From Casuarina equisetifolia (taxonomy: Eukaryota; Streptophyta; Magnoliopsida; Fagales; Casuarinaceae), in contig CM052358.1 of assembly GCA_028551475.1 (NCBI GenBank), positions 8,415,938 to 8,479,937 of the forward strand: a stretch of DNA of 64,000 nt, in the 5' to 3' direction. Shown in pieces: positions 23,700-35,449 of this stretch (its first letter is position 1; each line of letters begins with the position of its first letter). Made by a program: the position numbers and the translations under genes. The notes below the pieces were generated by a model that was not told the origin of the DNA, searched no databases, and saw nothing but the letters and a program-made list of their open reading frames with translations.

Positions 23700-26600
23700 C
23701 ATAAGTCCTATAGTCTATTTCCATGCTACACCTAGGATGACAGGATACGGGTTGCTGAGACAATACCAACCCGCGGACATGGAGGCCATGTGGTGAACTT
23801 GGTTCATGCGTATCTCATTACCCGAAGCAATACCAAAAGCCAAGAGGAATCAGCTTACCCTTATGGGCCTTGATCCTATTTTCTCCAACCACTGTTCTTG
23901 TTGATTCATACAAAAACATTAATAATGCATGATGGTCAAGTCAGAGCAGACAAGAAGAGAAGATTAAAAGAAGAAAAAAAAGGTGACTTTCTATTGATAT
24001 CATTCTTGCCTTTTTATTTTTGTTACAACTTGTAAAATGTTAAATGATAGTGCCAATTTCATTTTACCAACACCAACAGCAACCTCATAAAATCCATACT
24101 AAAGGAACAAAGTGCTTTGCTAGCCTGCCATTACACCAGTTGTATCTCATCGGCATTCATTATCTGTAGGAGAAGATACCTATGTAGTTACGGCAAGGAG
24201 ACTACCACCATTTGAATAGTTCTTAATTCTCCACAATGTGTTGCTTTGATACCACTAAAATGATAGGCCCAAGTACATAGACAAGAGTCCTGTTCTAATC
24301 AATTTTTCATGACAAATGACATGTTTAGGATCAACTTCTACCTGTACCATCTAATATTCCCCCGGAAAGGGATTTTGCAATGGATATATCATCTCCGGGC
24401 ATTAGGAATATTCTTTCTTTGTATATAATTTGTATGCATGATTATTGAAAGCTGCAATAATCTTCCACTTGCATCATTAAATATATTGCTGAAAGTTGTC
24501 TTCTTCTGTCAAGCATTTTGGTTGGTTGAACTTGAAAGTGATGAGCAAGCGTCGGGCTATCCATAGGCAGCTACTTCACGTCAATTCATCTTTTCTCAAG
24601 GAATGAGAGTGCATGGAAATTTGTGCATAAACAAAGGTTGCCGTGTACGAATTTTTCACTACATTTGTTTTCATCCAAGGCTTTTTATGCATAAAGATCT
24701 AAATAATCTGTCTATCTGTTTCTTTTTATCTTTCTTTTTGTTAATATACATGGTTGCATATTTGATACTGGTATGACATATAATTTAATTCAAAAAATTA
24801 AAAATAAATGGTGACGCACGAATTTAATAATTAAAAATGTGTTAGAAAACTGAGACATTTTGTATTACCCATAATCTAAATTTTTTGTAAAGTGGAACAA
24901 AATTTTTTGTTTACCATTTTTCGTCTACCATTGTCAAGAAATGTAAGCAAAAAGGTTTGTCATATAGTAATTGTTTTCTAATGATAGAAAGGCATAACAA
25001 GTATAATAGCGAGAAGTTTCTGGATTTTTAAATCCTGAGTTGACAGTATTTGATATTCCAAGAGTAGAATTAGTTGTTATATAGTTTACCCACCAAAGTT
25101 CGTATTTGAGCTAAATTTTTATTAAAACTACACAACGAAAACACATAATAAATTAGTTGTAATTTTCTGACTTTCTTTATTCAAATAGATATCGAGACTC
25201 TTTTTTCCCCCTTTTTTTACCTCAAGTTGCTAATAGGCCTAGGCAATGATAGAGTAGTAGCAAGAGATAAGAGCAAATCTTGGTTTTTGTTTCCTCTATG
25301 GTCGACCTGGAAAATGAGGATACATGGCAGGTATCTGATTAGGATATACCCAAAGAATGTGACAATGTAATAATAAATGTTAGATTAAGGTCCAACACAC
25401 AACATTCACTAGTTAAAAGGTTGTCCTTTTTTTCATTAAACTAATATTTTGTACTCACTAAAGTGCCACTAAAGTCGACACATGCTTCTTCAGTTTTTCA
25501 AAAAGAAGCATTTTAGGTGTAAGCATATCTTCATTGTCGAAGACTTTTGCAAAGCTTAAGGAATTTATAAATCTAGTTCTTGGACTTGATGTTAGGCTTG
25601 GTTTATCTCGTATGTAGGGTTCCATGTGATTTCCAAAAGCTCATTAACAAGATACAAAAAACCGGTACCTCCATTGGATGTACGTGACTTATTATTAAAC
25701 TCAAGTCAGGACAGCCATTCTTGTTAAAACTTTGGAAAGAATTACTAGTTTTAGAGCTTTGATAAAATGATTACGGTGTTTATCTATTTCAATTCAAAAT
25801 TTTAAGAAGTTAAAGAATTTAATATATTAAGTGATTTCTTTCTTTTTACATCTTTTGATATATATATATATATTGTGTACACACCCAAACTCATACACTT
25901 GTATGTTAAATTTGAAATCAAAAGGTTTCAAGTAACACCTACTCCTAATTGAGCCACACATTGTCGACTAATATATTAAGTGATACTCATTCAATGTCGA
26001 TCTACACCTACGTGATGTTTCTTAGCTCAGTAGCAGTCGGTTATGGTCGTCCATAATCGCAGATGTAGTCAGTAAGTGCGCAGAGGGTTTCATGAGGTTC
26101 ATTGAACTTGCCAAACATATATGTGGTTTAAACTCGACAGCGCATCCATGATTGATTTTTAATGCTATTAACTTGGTTATTATTCAATGCTAGGTATTAT
26201 GGCCTTGCCTTTTTAGTTGTAAAGGCAGCCTGAAGCTTCAGAGGAATGAAAAATAACAGGACAAGAAGATTACGGTACAGGTCTTCACAGGATATACCAT
26301 TATCCTCTTCGCATAAAATCCTCAAAGGGGATATTTGGTCCGATCCATGAAAATCCTCGCAGGATATTCCTTCTTTTTGTTGTAGCTCCGAAAGTCTATA
26401 TCATTAAGAAGAATTATTTAACATAAGACTACTAATCCTGCATAACTAGGTAGAGATCTAAACAGAATGATGCTGTAGTTGATCCATAAAGTTGGAGAAG
26501 TTTGTCTTTGATCCAGTTAGTAATTGTTTTCCGATACTACTGTCTTTTTGTTATCTTGCTTTTTTTTCTTCTCTCAACCCACGAATACACGGAACCCAGA

Positions 26601-29000
26601 AGTCCATTTCAAGTTAGGCTAACAACCAAAAGGCCTATAAACTGATGTGAAGAAGGTATTAGGGGCCTTTTGAAAAGCCGTCGCAAGTGGTGCCCATGCA
26701 GCCTGTTGGTGGAGTTTGGTTGCAAGAAAGCAGGGGTTGTCCAACAGTGTGTCACCAGAGGAGAAAACCAAGTAAACCAGGACTTTCTTACAGATAATGA
26801 CAAAGGTTTTTGTACGGATTCATTATATTGGTCCGAAACCCTATTACTTAAGTCTTCTAAAGTAAGCTGAACCTCGATTCAAGGTCTTGTAAATGTCTTC
26901 AACAAATGTAACTATGTCGACATGTGTCCGTACAGCATATCTTGATAAAATCAATAAATAAAGAGTCACACTGACGATTTTTTTTTTTGTTTCAAAGCAG
27001 ATGATTTAGCTGCCACTAAAAGAGATGAATAATAGTCTTTGATAGGTTAGCACAGCACTGTCTTGTGGGGGGCTTAAAGAAAGGTATAAATTTATGGACT
27101 AGAAAAATGAAACACTTTTAAGTGGTAAGTCAAAAGTTCATGGCTCCAACTATGAAAACCTTCGGCGCAGAATATGCTAAAGCATAATGAAGAACGGTTC
27201 GGAGTCACTCAAATATCTTGCTGCATTTTAATTCAGTTCCACAAACTGGCCCTCAAAATATGTTATCTTCCCTCTTAGTTTGTGAATTTGTTTGTAGGAT
27301 CGAAAGTTGCTACAAACCTATGAACAGTGGTTGTCATATATTTAAAGCATGCAGTTTCAAAGGAAAGGCAGTTTCTTCTTTTCTGTTTTCCATGAATCCT
27401 GCGCACGGGTTCGATCTGCACACCAGTTTTGCAGAGGGATCCATCGGGAAGAGCTGTAAAGCAAAGTTGGGAAAGTATTGTTGATTTTTCGTAAAGATTC
27501 ATATGTGGGGGTTACTACAAAATGAATCTTTGACTGGATCTTTTTGGATTCCATGATCTTACGGAGACAATAATAGAAGGCTTTTTGTCACTAAATCGGC
27601 CTTTTCAGAAGTTGCAAAAAGCTAATTTAACGTGCGCTTTTGCTTTTATTTGCTTTAGGTTTCTTACCGAGGGCATTTCACGACCTTTCTTTTCTCTAAA
27701 TTAAGAGTAAGCATTTCTGAAACAAATATGGGCGATAAAGAAGCTTTTGTAAGTTTGGACTTAGGGAAGGCAACAAATTTGTACACGCATGGGTGAGTGA
27801 ATACAGTGAGATACGGGCTGAGAATTGATGAAGATTAGTGAGTTGCTAATGGAATGTCCTTTAAGCTTTGATATTACTATTATACTCATGTATTTCACAT
27901 ACTTCTTGTTTTTGCTACAAAGATGATCTTATGCATGACCCCTTGCAGGATAGAAAGCAGCACTTGACCATATGATTTTGTAATGACACGCCAAATGATT
28001 TCATGATTTCGCCAAGAAACTGAAATCAAGCGGGTGATTTTTTGCGGATACTAGTGACTGCCCATTCTGATTAACTCAGTGATCGGATTCACTTCAAGAC
28101 TAGCTTTAAAGTGGAGGGAACTGTGGAATTCGATCTGTTGTCTTAGAAAAGAGAAACAGGCAGCTATTAGCTTCACGCTTCTTTTAAAGGCTGGCCAAAT
28201 CAGTCCTCAGGATAAAAGCTGTCTACCGCTCGGTTGAGCAGGAAGAGTTGGCATGTTATAAGAAGGGGACCATTCGAAGAAATTACAGGACAAACCTTTT
28301 ATGATTTAGAATACGGCGGGGAACTTGAAGGGACGTTTGTTAGTCACGATCGATTGGTAAATAGTTTTACAGTTTCTAATAAATATTTATAACTGGTTAC
28401 TGCTTTCTAGCATGACTGCGTTCTGGGTGGCTTTGTACTCTGCGGATATCTGCGGATATCTGCAGATTCTGTCCCTCCCTTTCGCTTTCTCTTTGTCCAT
28501 GCCCTTACTGTGCCTCGTTTTACATGCTAGTCTTGTCTGTGTTAACTTCGGGACATCATGAGCCTTTGTAAGTTCAAGTACGTTCCAAAACTAGAGCTTC
28601 AAGATTAAAGCATAGACTTCATAGCTTTTCCCCCCTTCACAAAAAATAAATAAATAAAGCAAGAAATAATGTATCCAAGATCTATCGAGCTTGTTTTATT
28701 GCTCCTCGCTGATGAAATTTAAAGAATCAAGGATAGGTTATCAATTAAGCGTCCTATCTGTAGGTTGGTTTGCTTCCATGTTCTCTAGCTTCGTTCTGTT
28801 TTTCTTTTTCCGTTGTTTGCACATCGTAAAGTTCTTTCAGTACCCATTTACAAGTAACATTCAGATCAGTTGAACTTACCAGTGGATCACTCTTGGCTTC
28901 AACGAAGAAAAGTTGAACCCAAGGAGAAAAGAACTCAAAAGATAACCAAATGCAAAGTCTGGAAACCAGAACGAAAAACGAATTTCGAGTAGAAAATGAA
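23700..29000. other. Gene-poor intergenic DNA
   Basis: No frame with a recognisable domain. It includes a (TA) run at about 25859-25873. At 25876-25970 there is a short element resembling 31690-31790 (ACACAC..ACACTTG.ATG..AA then an AACACCTACTCC..AA tail), possibly a dispersed SINE-like repeat. The 88-codon frame at 27218-27484 and its antisense partners look accidental. Confidence 0.5.
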
Positions 29001-29076
29001 AAAGATAAAGGAGAAAAGAATCCGAACAAAGAACAGACAAGGAAGAAACATCAACAGCTTTTTTCTCCCTCCAGTA

Positions 29077-29658
29077 TCAAGCCGCCCTAGAAGCTTCAAC
29101 ACCTCCCCTCCATGTGGGACACCTCCACTCCTTCAGCACCTGCGCCTGCACCTCCAGTCCAATCACACATTTTGTATAGTCTAAAACATTGACAAGCCCT
29201 TCGGCTCTTGGTAAGGCCATCCCGCTCTCCTTTTGGGATGCCATAATTGTCCTAGACATACTCCTCATTTGCATTTCCTTGTCAATGCAGATACACAGAG
29301 AGATGAAAAGGAGAGGACCACTTAATATGTGCTTGCTCCATACATGTCTGCTCGGAACCATGCTGATGACGCGCAAATAGTGCAGATGCGGTACACCTTG
29401 GCATTCACAAGGTAGACACAGATTCACTCCATAAGGTGATGGAAATGTATCCTTCACGCGCTTCCCCCTGCCATGCAAAAGCATTTTAGAACTACTTTTG
29501 GCCTGGTGACGAATAATGTTAGATGATTGGGGGGTGATTAGACGCCCATTTTGTTTGGTGCTCCACTTCAACGATCGTCTTTTCAGACCGATTTCATATG
29601 GCAGCTTTACTTGTTTATTGTGTGAATCATGGCTATGTTTTGGCCTGATATTGGGCAA
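29077..29658 (-). other. Unidentified 193-codon open frame
   Basis: This is the longest open frame in the gene-poor 23.7-33.3 kb stretch. The predicted protein is basic, with a short Cys/Pro cluster (NLCLPCECQ) near residue 80 and a hydrophobic patch around 110-120 (GPLLFISLCICI), but no family I recognise. There is no TATA box or intron evidence. It could be a non-coding transcript, an orphan gene or chance. I would not call it coding without transcript data. Confidence 0.2.
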
Positions 29659-29699
29659 ATTATTGTGCGATAGCTTCTCCTACTTCGTTGGATTGATCG

Positions 29700-31049
29700 C
29701 TGGCCGACACATCTCCAAGTATAATCGTTGGCAGTAATACGATGGGATGACAATAAATCAAAGAATTTTCTCATATTCTAAGTAAGCCTAAACCACTGAT
29801 CGATATGCAATTTTTCTCATAATAGATTAACTCGACAGCCTCAAGGTTCCAATTAAATGGAAAGAACCTATCTTTGATTATGCATCGGATTCTGGATTAG
29901 TATCATTTATGACTCTAAGACAACAAAAAACACTAGTGATTTTGTTAATCCAAATTTTACCATCTCAGTACTTTGTACAGTTTTTGATAAATAACTCAGA
30001 ATGATAGAAACAAAAAGAATAATGACTGAAAAAGAATTAGAAGAATAATGAAAAAACACTAACAACATTACATGCATCGTTTGATAACGAATGGCATCAT
30101 AAAAGAAGCCCCAGAGTCTAACAAGACATGAGTTTTCCTTAAAGAAGGGAAAGCTTTGACCAATTTGGACCCTAGACAATCGCTTCAAACATTAGGCAAT
30201 TCACAGGCATTCCTTTGCAAAACGCACTTTTTGCTGTTTCTTTGCTATAATTTACTGCATCTTAAAAGTCACGAATTCTATTCAGGGAAAACGTCGGTTA
30301 TCAATACATAGGTCTAACAATCTATGAAGTTTAACATTTTCTACGTAAAAAAAGTTGCCGTAGTTGGAAATTTTTTAACTTTTTGGCCACCATTGAAGGT
30401 AGCTAAGGCCATACGTCGGATGTTGGAGTCCAAAGCCATACCGTGTCAAGAAGTGTGTCTCTTGTAGTCAATATCCTCTCCTAGAACATAACAACCAATA
30501 ACTCCGTCACTTGTTTGGCCAGCTAATAAAAAAATGATCCTTTGTACTAAACTTCCGCCCATTAGCACATTAATGTCAAACAAAATCCCAACAAAGTTTG
30601 ATTTGGCACCAGGTGTTTTCCATAAAATGCGTTTTCTTCATTCAAAAGACATAATTGCATGGTTTATCAATGATGGTTTACCACAATTACGTCATCCACT
30701 TATATTACAAGGAATGCACTAGTTTAAAGCGTTGTACCAATCAATTGTGCAATCTACTTGTGTATGTAGGTGGAGGATGTAACATTGCAGATGATCTGTA
30801 AGGCATCTTATAATATTCCTTGGTTTTATTTGGATAAACATCGCAGAAGTGAATAAAACTGAGGAAAATGGGGAGAAGATCCTTCTTCGGTGCTTAAAAG
30901 TAGGAAAAATTCAAAAAACAAAACAGCCACGTCATGATGGGCTCCATTACTTTGAATGACAATGGGGCTCTTAAGTCATGAGCTCGAATTGTGACTGTCA
31001 CCACCAAGGTGACTCGGATGCCCAACCATTATGCTGCCACGCGTAAACC

Positions 31050-31091
<42 letters not shown>

Positions 31092-33300
31092 TCACAACCC
31101 AAACGTTAAAAGCATCATATATTCATATCAAGTGGATAATTGGAACTTTCCTTTCTATTTAATACTTCGTCGGATCCCACATGAAGTGTTAGGCTAAAGT
31201 AGTTACCTCCTCCACTCGTATACTTCATCCTTTATCATTTTCTATATTAAATTGTTACTTACGAGTATAAAAGATCAATTTCAAGTCGAATACAACCATT
31301 CATGCTTACAAGGAAGCAAAAAAAGAGAAAAAGATCTTTTCAAAGCATTAGAGTTATTCTTTTGAGTAGCAAATATTCCATTCTTTACAAAAGTTAACTC
31401 AAGTACAGTCAAATATAATAAATATTTAAGAATTCCTAAGGAGAAAATTAGAGAAGAAAAATAAAGGATATAGTTGAAGAAATATTTAAAGGGAAACCTT
31501 TGTGGTTGGGACTAAGTTAGAACAGTAGCTAATTTAGATCACTTTCGTATGTTTTATAAGACAAGATTTAATTTAACCATCATTAGGTTATAACTTTTTC
31601 AAAATATTATTTCCTATCAAATCTATAAACTTATGCTACTATTATCATCAAATATTATGGCATCATTATCTTCAATTTTTTTTTTCTTTTTACACACACT
31701 CGAATTTACACACTTGAATGCCAAACTTAAGATTAGGAAGTCTTAGGTAGTACTTGCCTCCAACTAAATTCATCTAAGTTAACTTGTTATCATTTGAAAA
31801 CAAACAAATTAAATTCTTATATATTGGATGATAAAGTTTACCTGGAAAATAAAAAATTGAACATGCATTAAACACTTTTCTTGTTTTGCCCATATTTGTT
31901 ACGTATTTTGTTAATCCTTGTTGATACCTGTTCTTCCTTCAATCCTAACTGGCTCTTTAGTGATGCATGAGGTCGCCTTTATTGTATTTAAGTCCACTTT
32001 ATTTAGCTATCATGGATCTTTAACTGCCATCCCTTTATTTGGCCTCCACGCTAAACATGTTGTATTTAACCGTAAGCTTATCCATAATGTTTCTGAACTT
32101 GTTGAGTCGTTTGGATTTGGGAACTTCCCTCAGAGGCTTTAGTGACTTGGTTGTGTAGAAAGAAAGTAAGAAAATACCTCTCTCTTTTTAATTTTTTTTT
32201 CTTTTTTCCTTTTTTTTGCATGTGAAACCTTATCAGTAATCAACAATTTATACCAAGTTTACAAGGAATAATAATTATTCAATCAGAATTATTTTTTCAA
32301 TAGTATAAGAAAATAGATTTTTTACAATTAGATGACATCTAAGTAGTCTATTCAAATAGCCCATTTTCTAATCAGGTCAAGTTAGTTCGACTTTGTCATC
32401 CCATTATCATTTTTTTGTATTATTGCTGTATTGTTTCCAATCTTTCTCTATTACAGATAATTTCTTGCCATTATTAAGTAATCAAGAAGCGAGAGTAAGT
32501 TGTTTCTTGAATATGCAAGTAAAATGGTGAAAGAAAATTAATATAGGAAATAAGTAACAAGGGAGGTGAAAGAAAATTATTGGTATAAATCTCTTATAAT
32601 CTACATGTTACCTTCTTTTTTTTTTTTTCTTTTACAAAGATAAAAGGTAAGACCAAGTGGTAGCAATCCTCGGCCCTAAGAGCTTTAAAAAATGATTATT
32701 TTTTTCACGTAAGTAAAACTTAAAAATAAAAATTTCATACTAATTGATAGGAAATAATATTCAATTCAAGAAGCCTATTTTGACGGTCCATTTCTTCACA
32801 AGTTAATCTGATCATTCCATCCCCTCATTAGTCTTTTATCCCACGAAGGATAGCTTGGCTGTTGAACTTAGGACTGGAAAGAGTTTGGAATTAGAGTCGT
32901 AATAGTTGTAATAATGGAGAGAGAGAATTTGTGAAAGACAGGGAAAGGAGTAAAGTTCCAAGAAAGAGAGCTCGGCGAAAATCGGTGGTATAAAGCGGAT
33001 CTTCTTTCTTTCTTTTCCTAAGAGAAAAAGCTAAGACAAGATGGTGGCACGTCTACCCATCGGTCCCAAGAATATTAATAAAAAGCCTAACTTTTCTTGA
33101 AACGAATAGAATACACAACTTTAATATATTAGAAAACACAAAGCGAATGATTTTGTACCATAATGCATGCTCACCAGTGACCAATTTTTATTTACCTGTG
33201 GATATGATCTAGCATGTATTTGCTGATACGAATCCAACAATTTCTTAGTGATCAATTTTTCTAATAGAATATCATTTTCCGTAGAGGTATAAACGTAGAG
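29700..33300. other. Intergenic DNA upstream of the WAT1-related gene
   Basis: No supported gene. Contains a (CT)18 microsatellite at 31052-31088 and AT-rich repeat DNA. At 32640-32690 and 33030-33075 are two short look-alike segments (AAGACCAAGTGGTAGCA and AAGACAAGATGGTGGCA, each near a GGTCCC/GGCCC), perhaps dispersed repeats. Confidence 0.45.
31052..31088. repeat. (CT)n microsatellite
   Basis: About 18 uninterrupted CT units; intergenic. Confidence 0.95.
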
Positions 33301-33339
33301 TGGATAGATACTTTACATATGAACAGTCTCTCACACCAG

Positions 33340-33347
33340 TATAAATA
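33340..33347 (+). promoter_or_regulatory. TATA box of the WAT1-related gene
   Basis: TATAAATA lies 132 bases upstream of the ATG at 33472. The predicted transcript start near 33370 gives a roughly 100-base CT-rich leader (CTTCTTCCTCTGCTTCC-type), usual for plant 5' UTRs. Confidence 0.65.
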
Positions 33348-33471
33348 TGCGCTAGCGTGACCATACTTTCCTAGGGAGAAACACAATCCTCTTGTGGTCT
33401 TCTTCCTCTGCTTCCTTGCTCTCTCTTGCTTCGGCTTCCTTGGCTAGAGTTCCTTTTCTTTCTCAACAAAA

Positions 33472-35437
33472 ATGGAGAAACTAAGATGCTGCAGCAACTT
33501 CCTCGAAAGTTCAAAACCCTACTTCGCCATGATATCTTTGCAGTTCGGCTATGCCGGAATGAATATTATCAGTAAGGTCTCCCTAAACAGGGGAATGAGC
33601 CACTACGTGCTTGTGGTTTATCGCCATGCATTTGCCACTGCCGTCATTGCTCCCTTCGCTTTCTATTTTGAAAGGTTTGTGTCTAACCCACAAAAGTTTA
33701 TGAGTTTTTGAGAGAAGATTAACAAATCATGACAAGTGAATGTCCGCTTCATTGCAGGAAAAAGCAACCGAGGATTACATTTCCAGTTTTCTTGCAGATA
33801 TTCGCGCTGGCTCTTCTTGGGTTAGTCCTTATGCTAAATCATTTCATAGGCTTCCTGCCATGTTCTTTCTCTCCCTGTCTCTCTCTCGAGCTGGATTGAA
33901 TATCCATGTTTTGTCATACCTGTTCTTTCAATATCACGATTTTATCTAATGATTGTGAGTATGAACTTTTTGTGCCTCACAGCCCGGTGATTGATCAGAA
34001 CTTCTATTACGCGGGGCTGAAATTTACATCTCCAACTTTCTCATGCGCAATTAGCAACATGCTTCCTGCCATGACCTTTGTAATGGCCGTCATATTCCGG
34101 TATGCAAAAGCAACCAAAATCCCCATAAATGAATTTCTCTTTCAGTGTGAATTATTTAGCTAAAGTAATGTTTATCCTGTGCAACAAAAACAAATAGGAT
34201 GGAGAAGCTACACCTGAAGAAACTGAGGTGCCAAGCAAAGATAGTGGGAACCGTAGTGACTGTTGCTGGGGCTATGTTAATGACTTTGTACAAAGGCCCG
34301 ATAGTAGAGATGGTATGGTCGAAGTACATCCATCCTCACAAATCTGGTGATTCAGGTTCTGGAGAAGCCAGTGACAAGGACTGGTTCAAGGGTTCCATGT
34401 TCCTTATCATCGCCACCCTTGCCTGGTCTGGTCTATTCGTTCTGCAAGTAAGTGATGGAAATAGAATCAGTTTTTGTTCTTTTCTTTTGTTTCGGATGAA
34501 AAAAATTATAATTATTTTTCTTGTTTGTTTCCCGACCTTTTCTCCAGGCTCATACGTTGAAGACATACAGGAACCACCAGCTGTCTCTAACGACGCTGGT
34601 GTGCTTTGTGGGGACTCTACAGGCCATTGCAGTCACCTTTGTAATGGAACATGAACCCTCAGCCTGGAAAATTGGCTTTGACATGAACCTCCTTGCTGCT
34701 GCGTATGCTGTAAGACTCTTTTAGTGCTTGCGAGCGTGTATACGGCACTAACACGAGTGAATATTTTGCTAATCTTGTTTAAATTCCTTGCAGGGAATCG
34801 TTGCATCAAGCGTTTCATACTATGTCCAAGGCCTAGTGATGAAGAAAAAGGGTCCTGTCTTCGCAACTGCTTTCAGCCCCTTGATGATGATCATTGTAGC
34901 TGTTCTGGGATCCTTCATCTTGGCGGAAAAGATTTTCCTTGGAGGGTAATTTTATTTCCTCTGCAACTGATGCTTGCATGTATGCATGCATGTCTTTGCA
35001 AAAACCTTATTCTCCCCAAAGCACATGCCTCGCCATGCATCATTATCCAAAGATAAAGGACGCTTTGGAATAGTAGCAATATACTATTCGATATTGTTCT
35101 TGTCGATCTTCTTTTAGCCAATTCGCTTACGTTTTCATATGATCTGCCAATATTATACAAGCCCTCCTTTCGGCTTGGAATCCGCCAGTGACGAGCTAAC
35201 GTCCTATGTGGGTGCAGGGTGCTTGGGTCTGTCTTGATCGTTGTGGGCCTTTACTCAGTCCTATGGGGAAAGCACAAAGAGAGCAAGGAGAATAAAGCCG
35301 AGGAGGAGATACCGGATGCTGTAAAGGTTGCTCAAGTAAACGGCAATGCGATTTCAGTAATCGAAGATATTGAAGCCAATGAAATTCAAATGGGAAAGGC
35401 AGAAGCTGATCACAAAGGTCTCTCCTGCTGCCACTAA
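33472..35437 (+). CDS. WAT1-related / UMAMIT transporter (nodulin MtN21, EamA-type)
   Basis: Seven exons: 33472-33674, 33758-33820, 33983-34099, 34198-34447, 34548-34709, 34794-34945, 35218-35437. All introns are GT-AG and phases agree, giving 388 aa. Family members are ten-helix membrane proteins of the drug/metabolite transporter superfamily that move amino acids, auxin or related solutes across plasma or vacuolar membranes. Diagnostic stretches are KPYFAMISLQFGYAGMNI near the N-terminus, MSHYVLVVYRHA, GPVIDQNFYYAGLKFTSPTF at the exon 2/3 boundary, SCAISNMLPAMTF, VAGAMLMTLYKGP, and the second EamA repeat with SPLMMIIVAVLGSFILAEKI and LYSVLWGK. The C-terminal 50 residues are hydrophilic and poorly conserved. 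The first ATG after the TATA box has a strong context (AAAATGG). Sequence resembles the subgroup of Arabidopsis At5g07050; the substrate cannot be read from sequence. Confidence 0.93.
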
Positions 35438-35449
35438 TTAGATTTTCCC

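Noticed and set aside
27400-27425. GGGTTCGATCTGCAC resembling a tRNA T-arm
   Set aside because: No matching acceptor, D-arm or anticodon arm at the right distance.
28441-28467. GCGGATATCT repeated twice, considered as a regulatory repeat
   Set aside because: Only two short units with no nearby gene.
34336-35160. Minus-strand frames across the WAT1-related gene
   Set aside because: They are antisense to well-supported exons with consistent splice phases.
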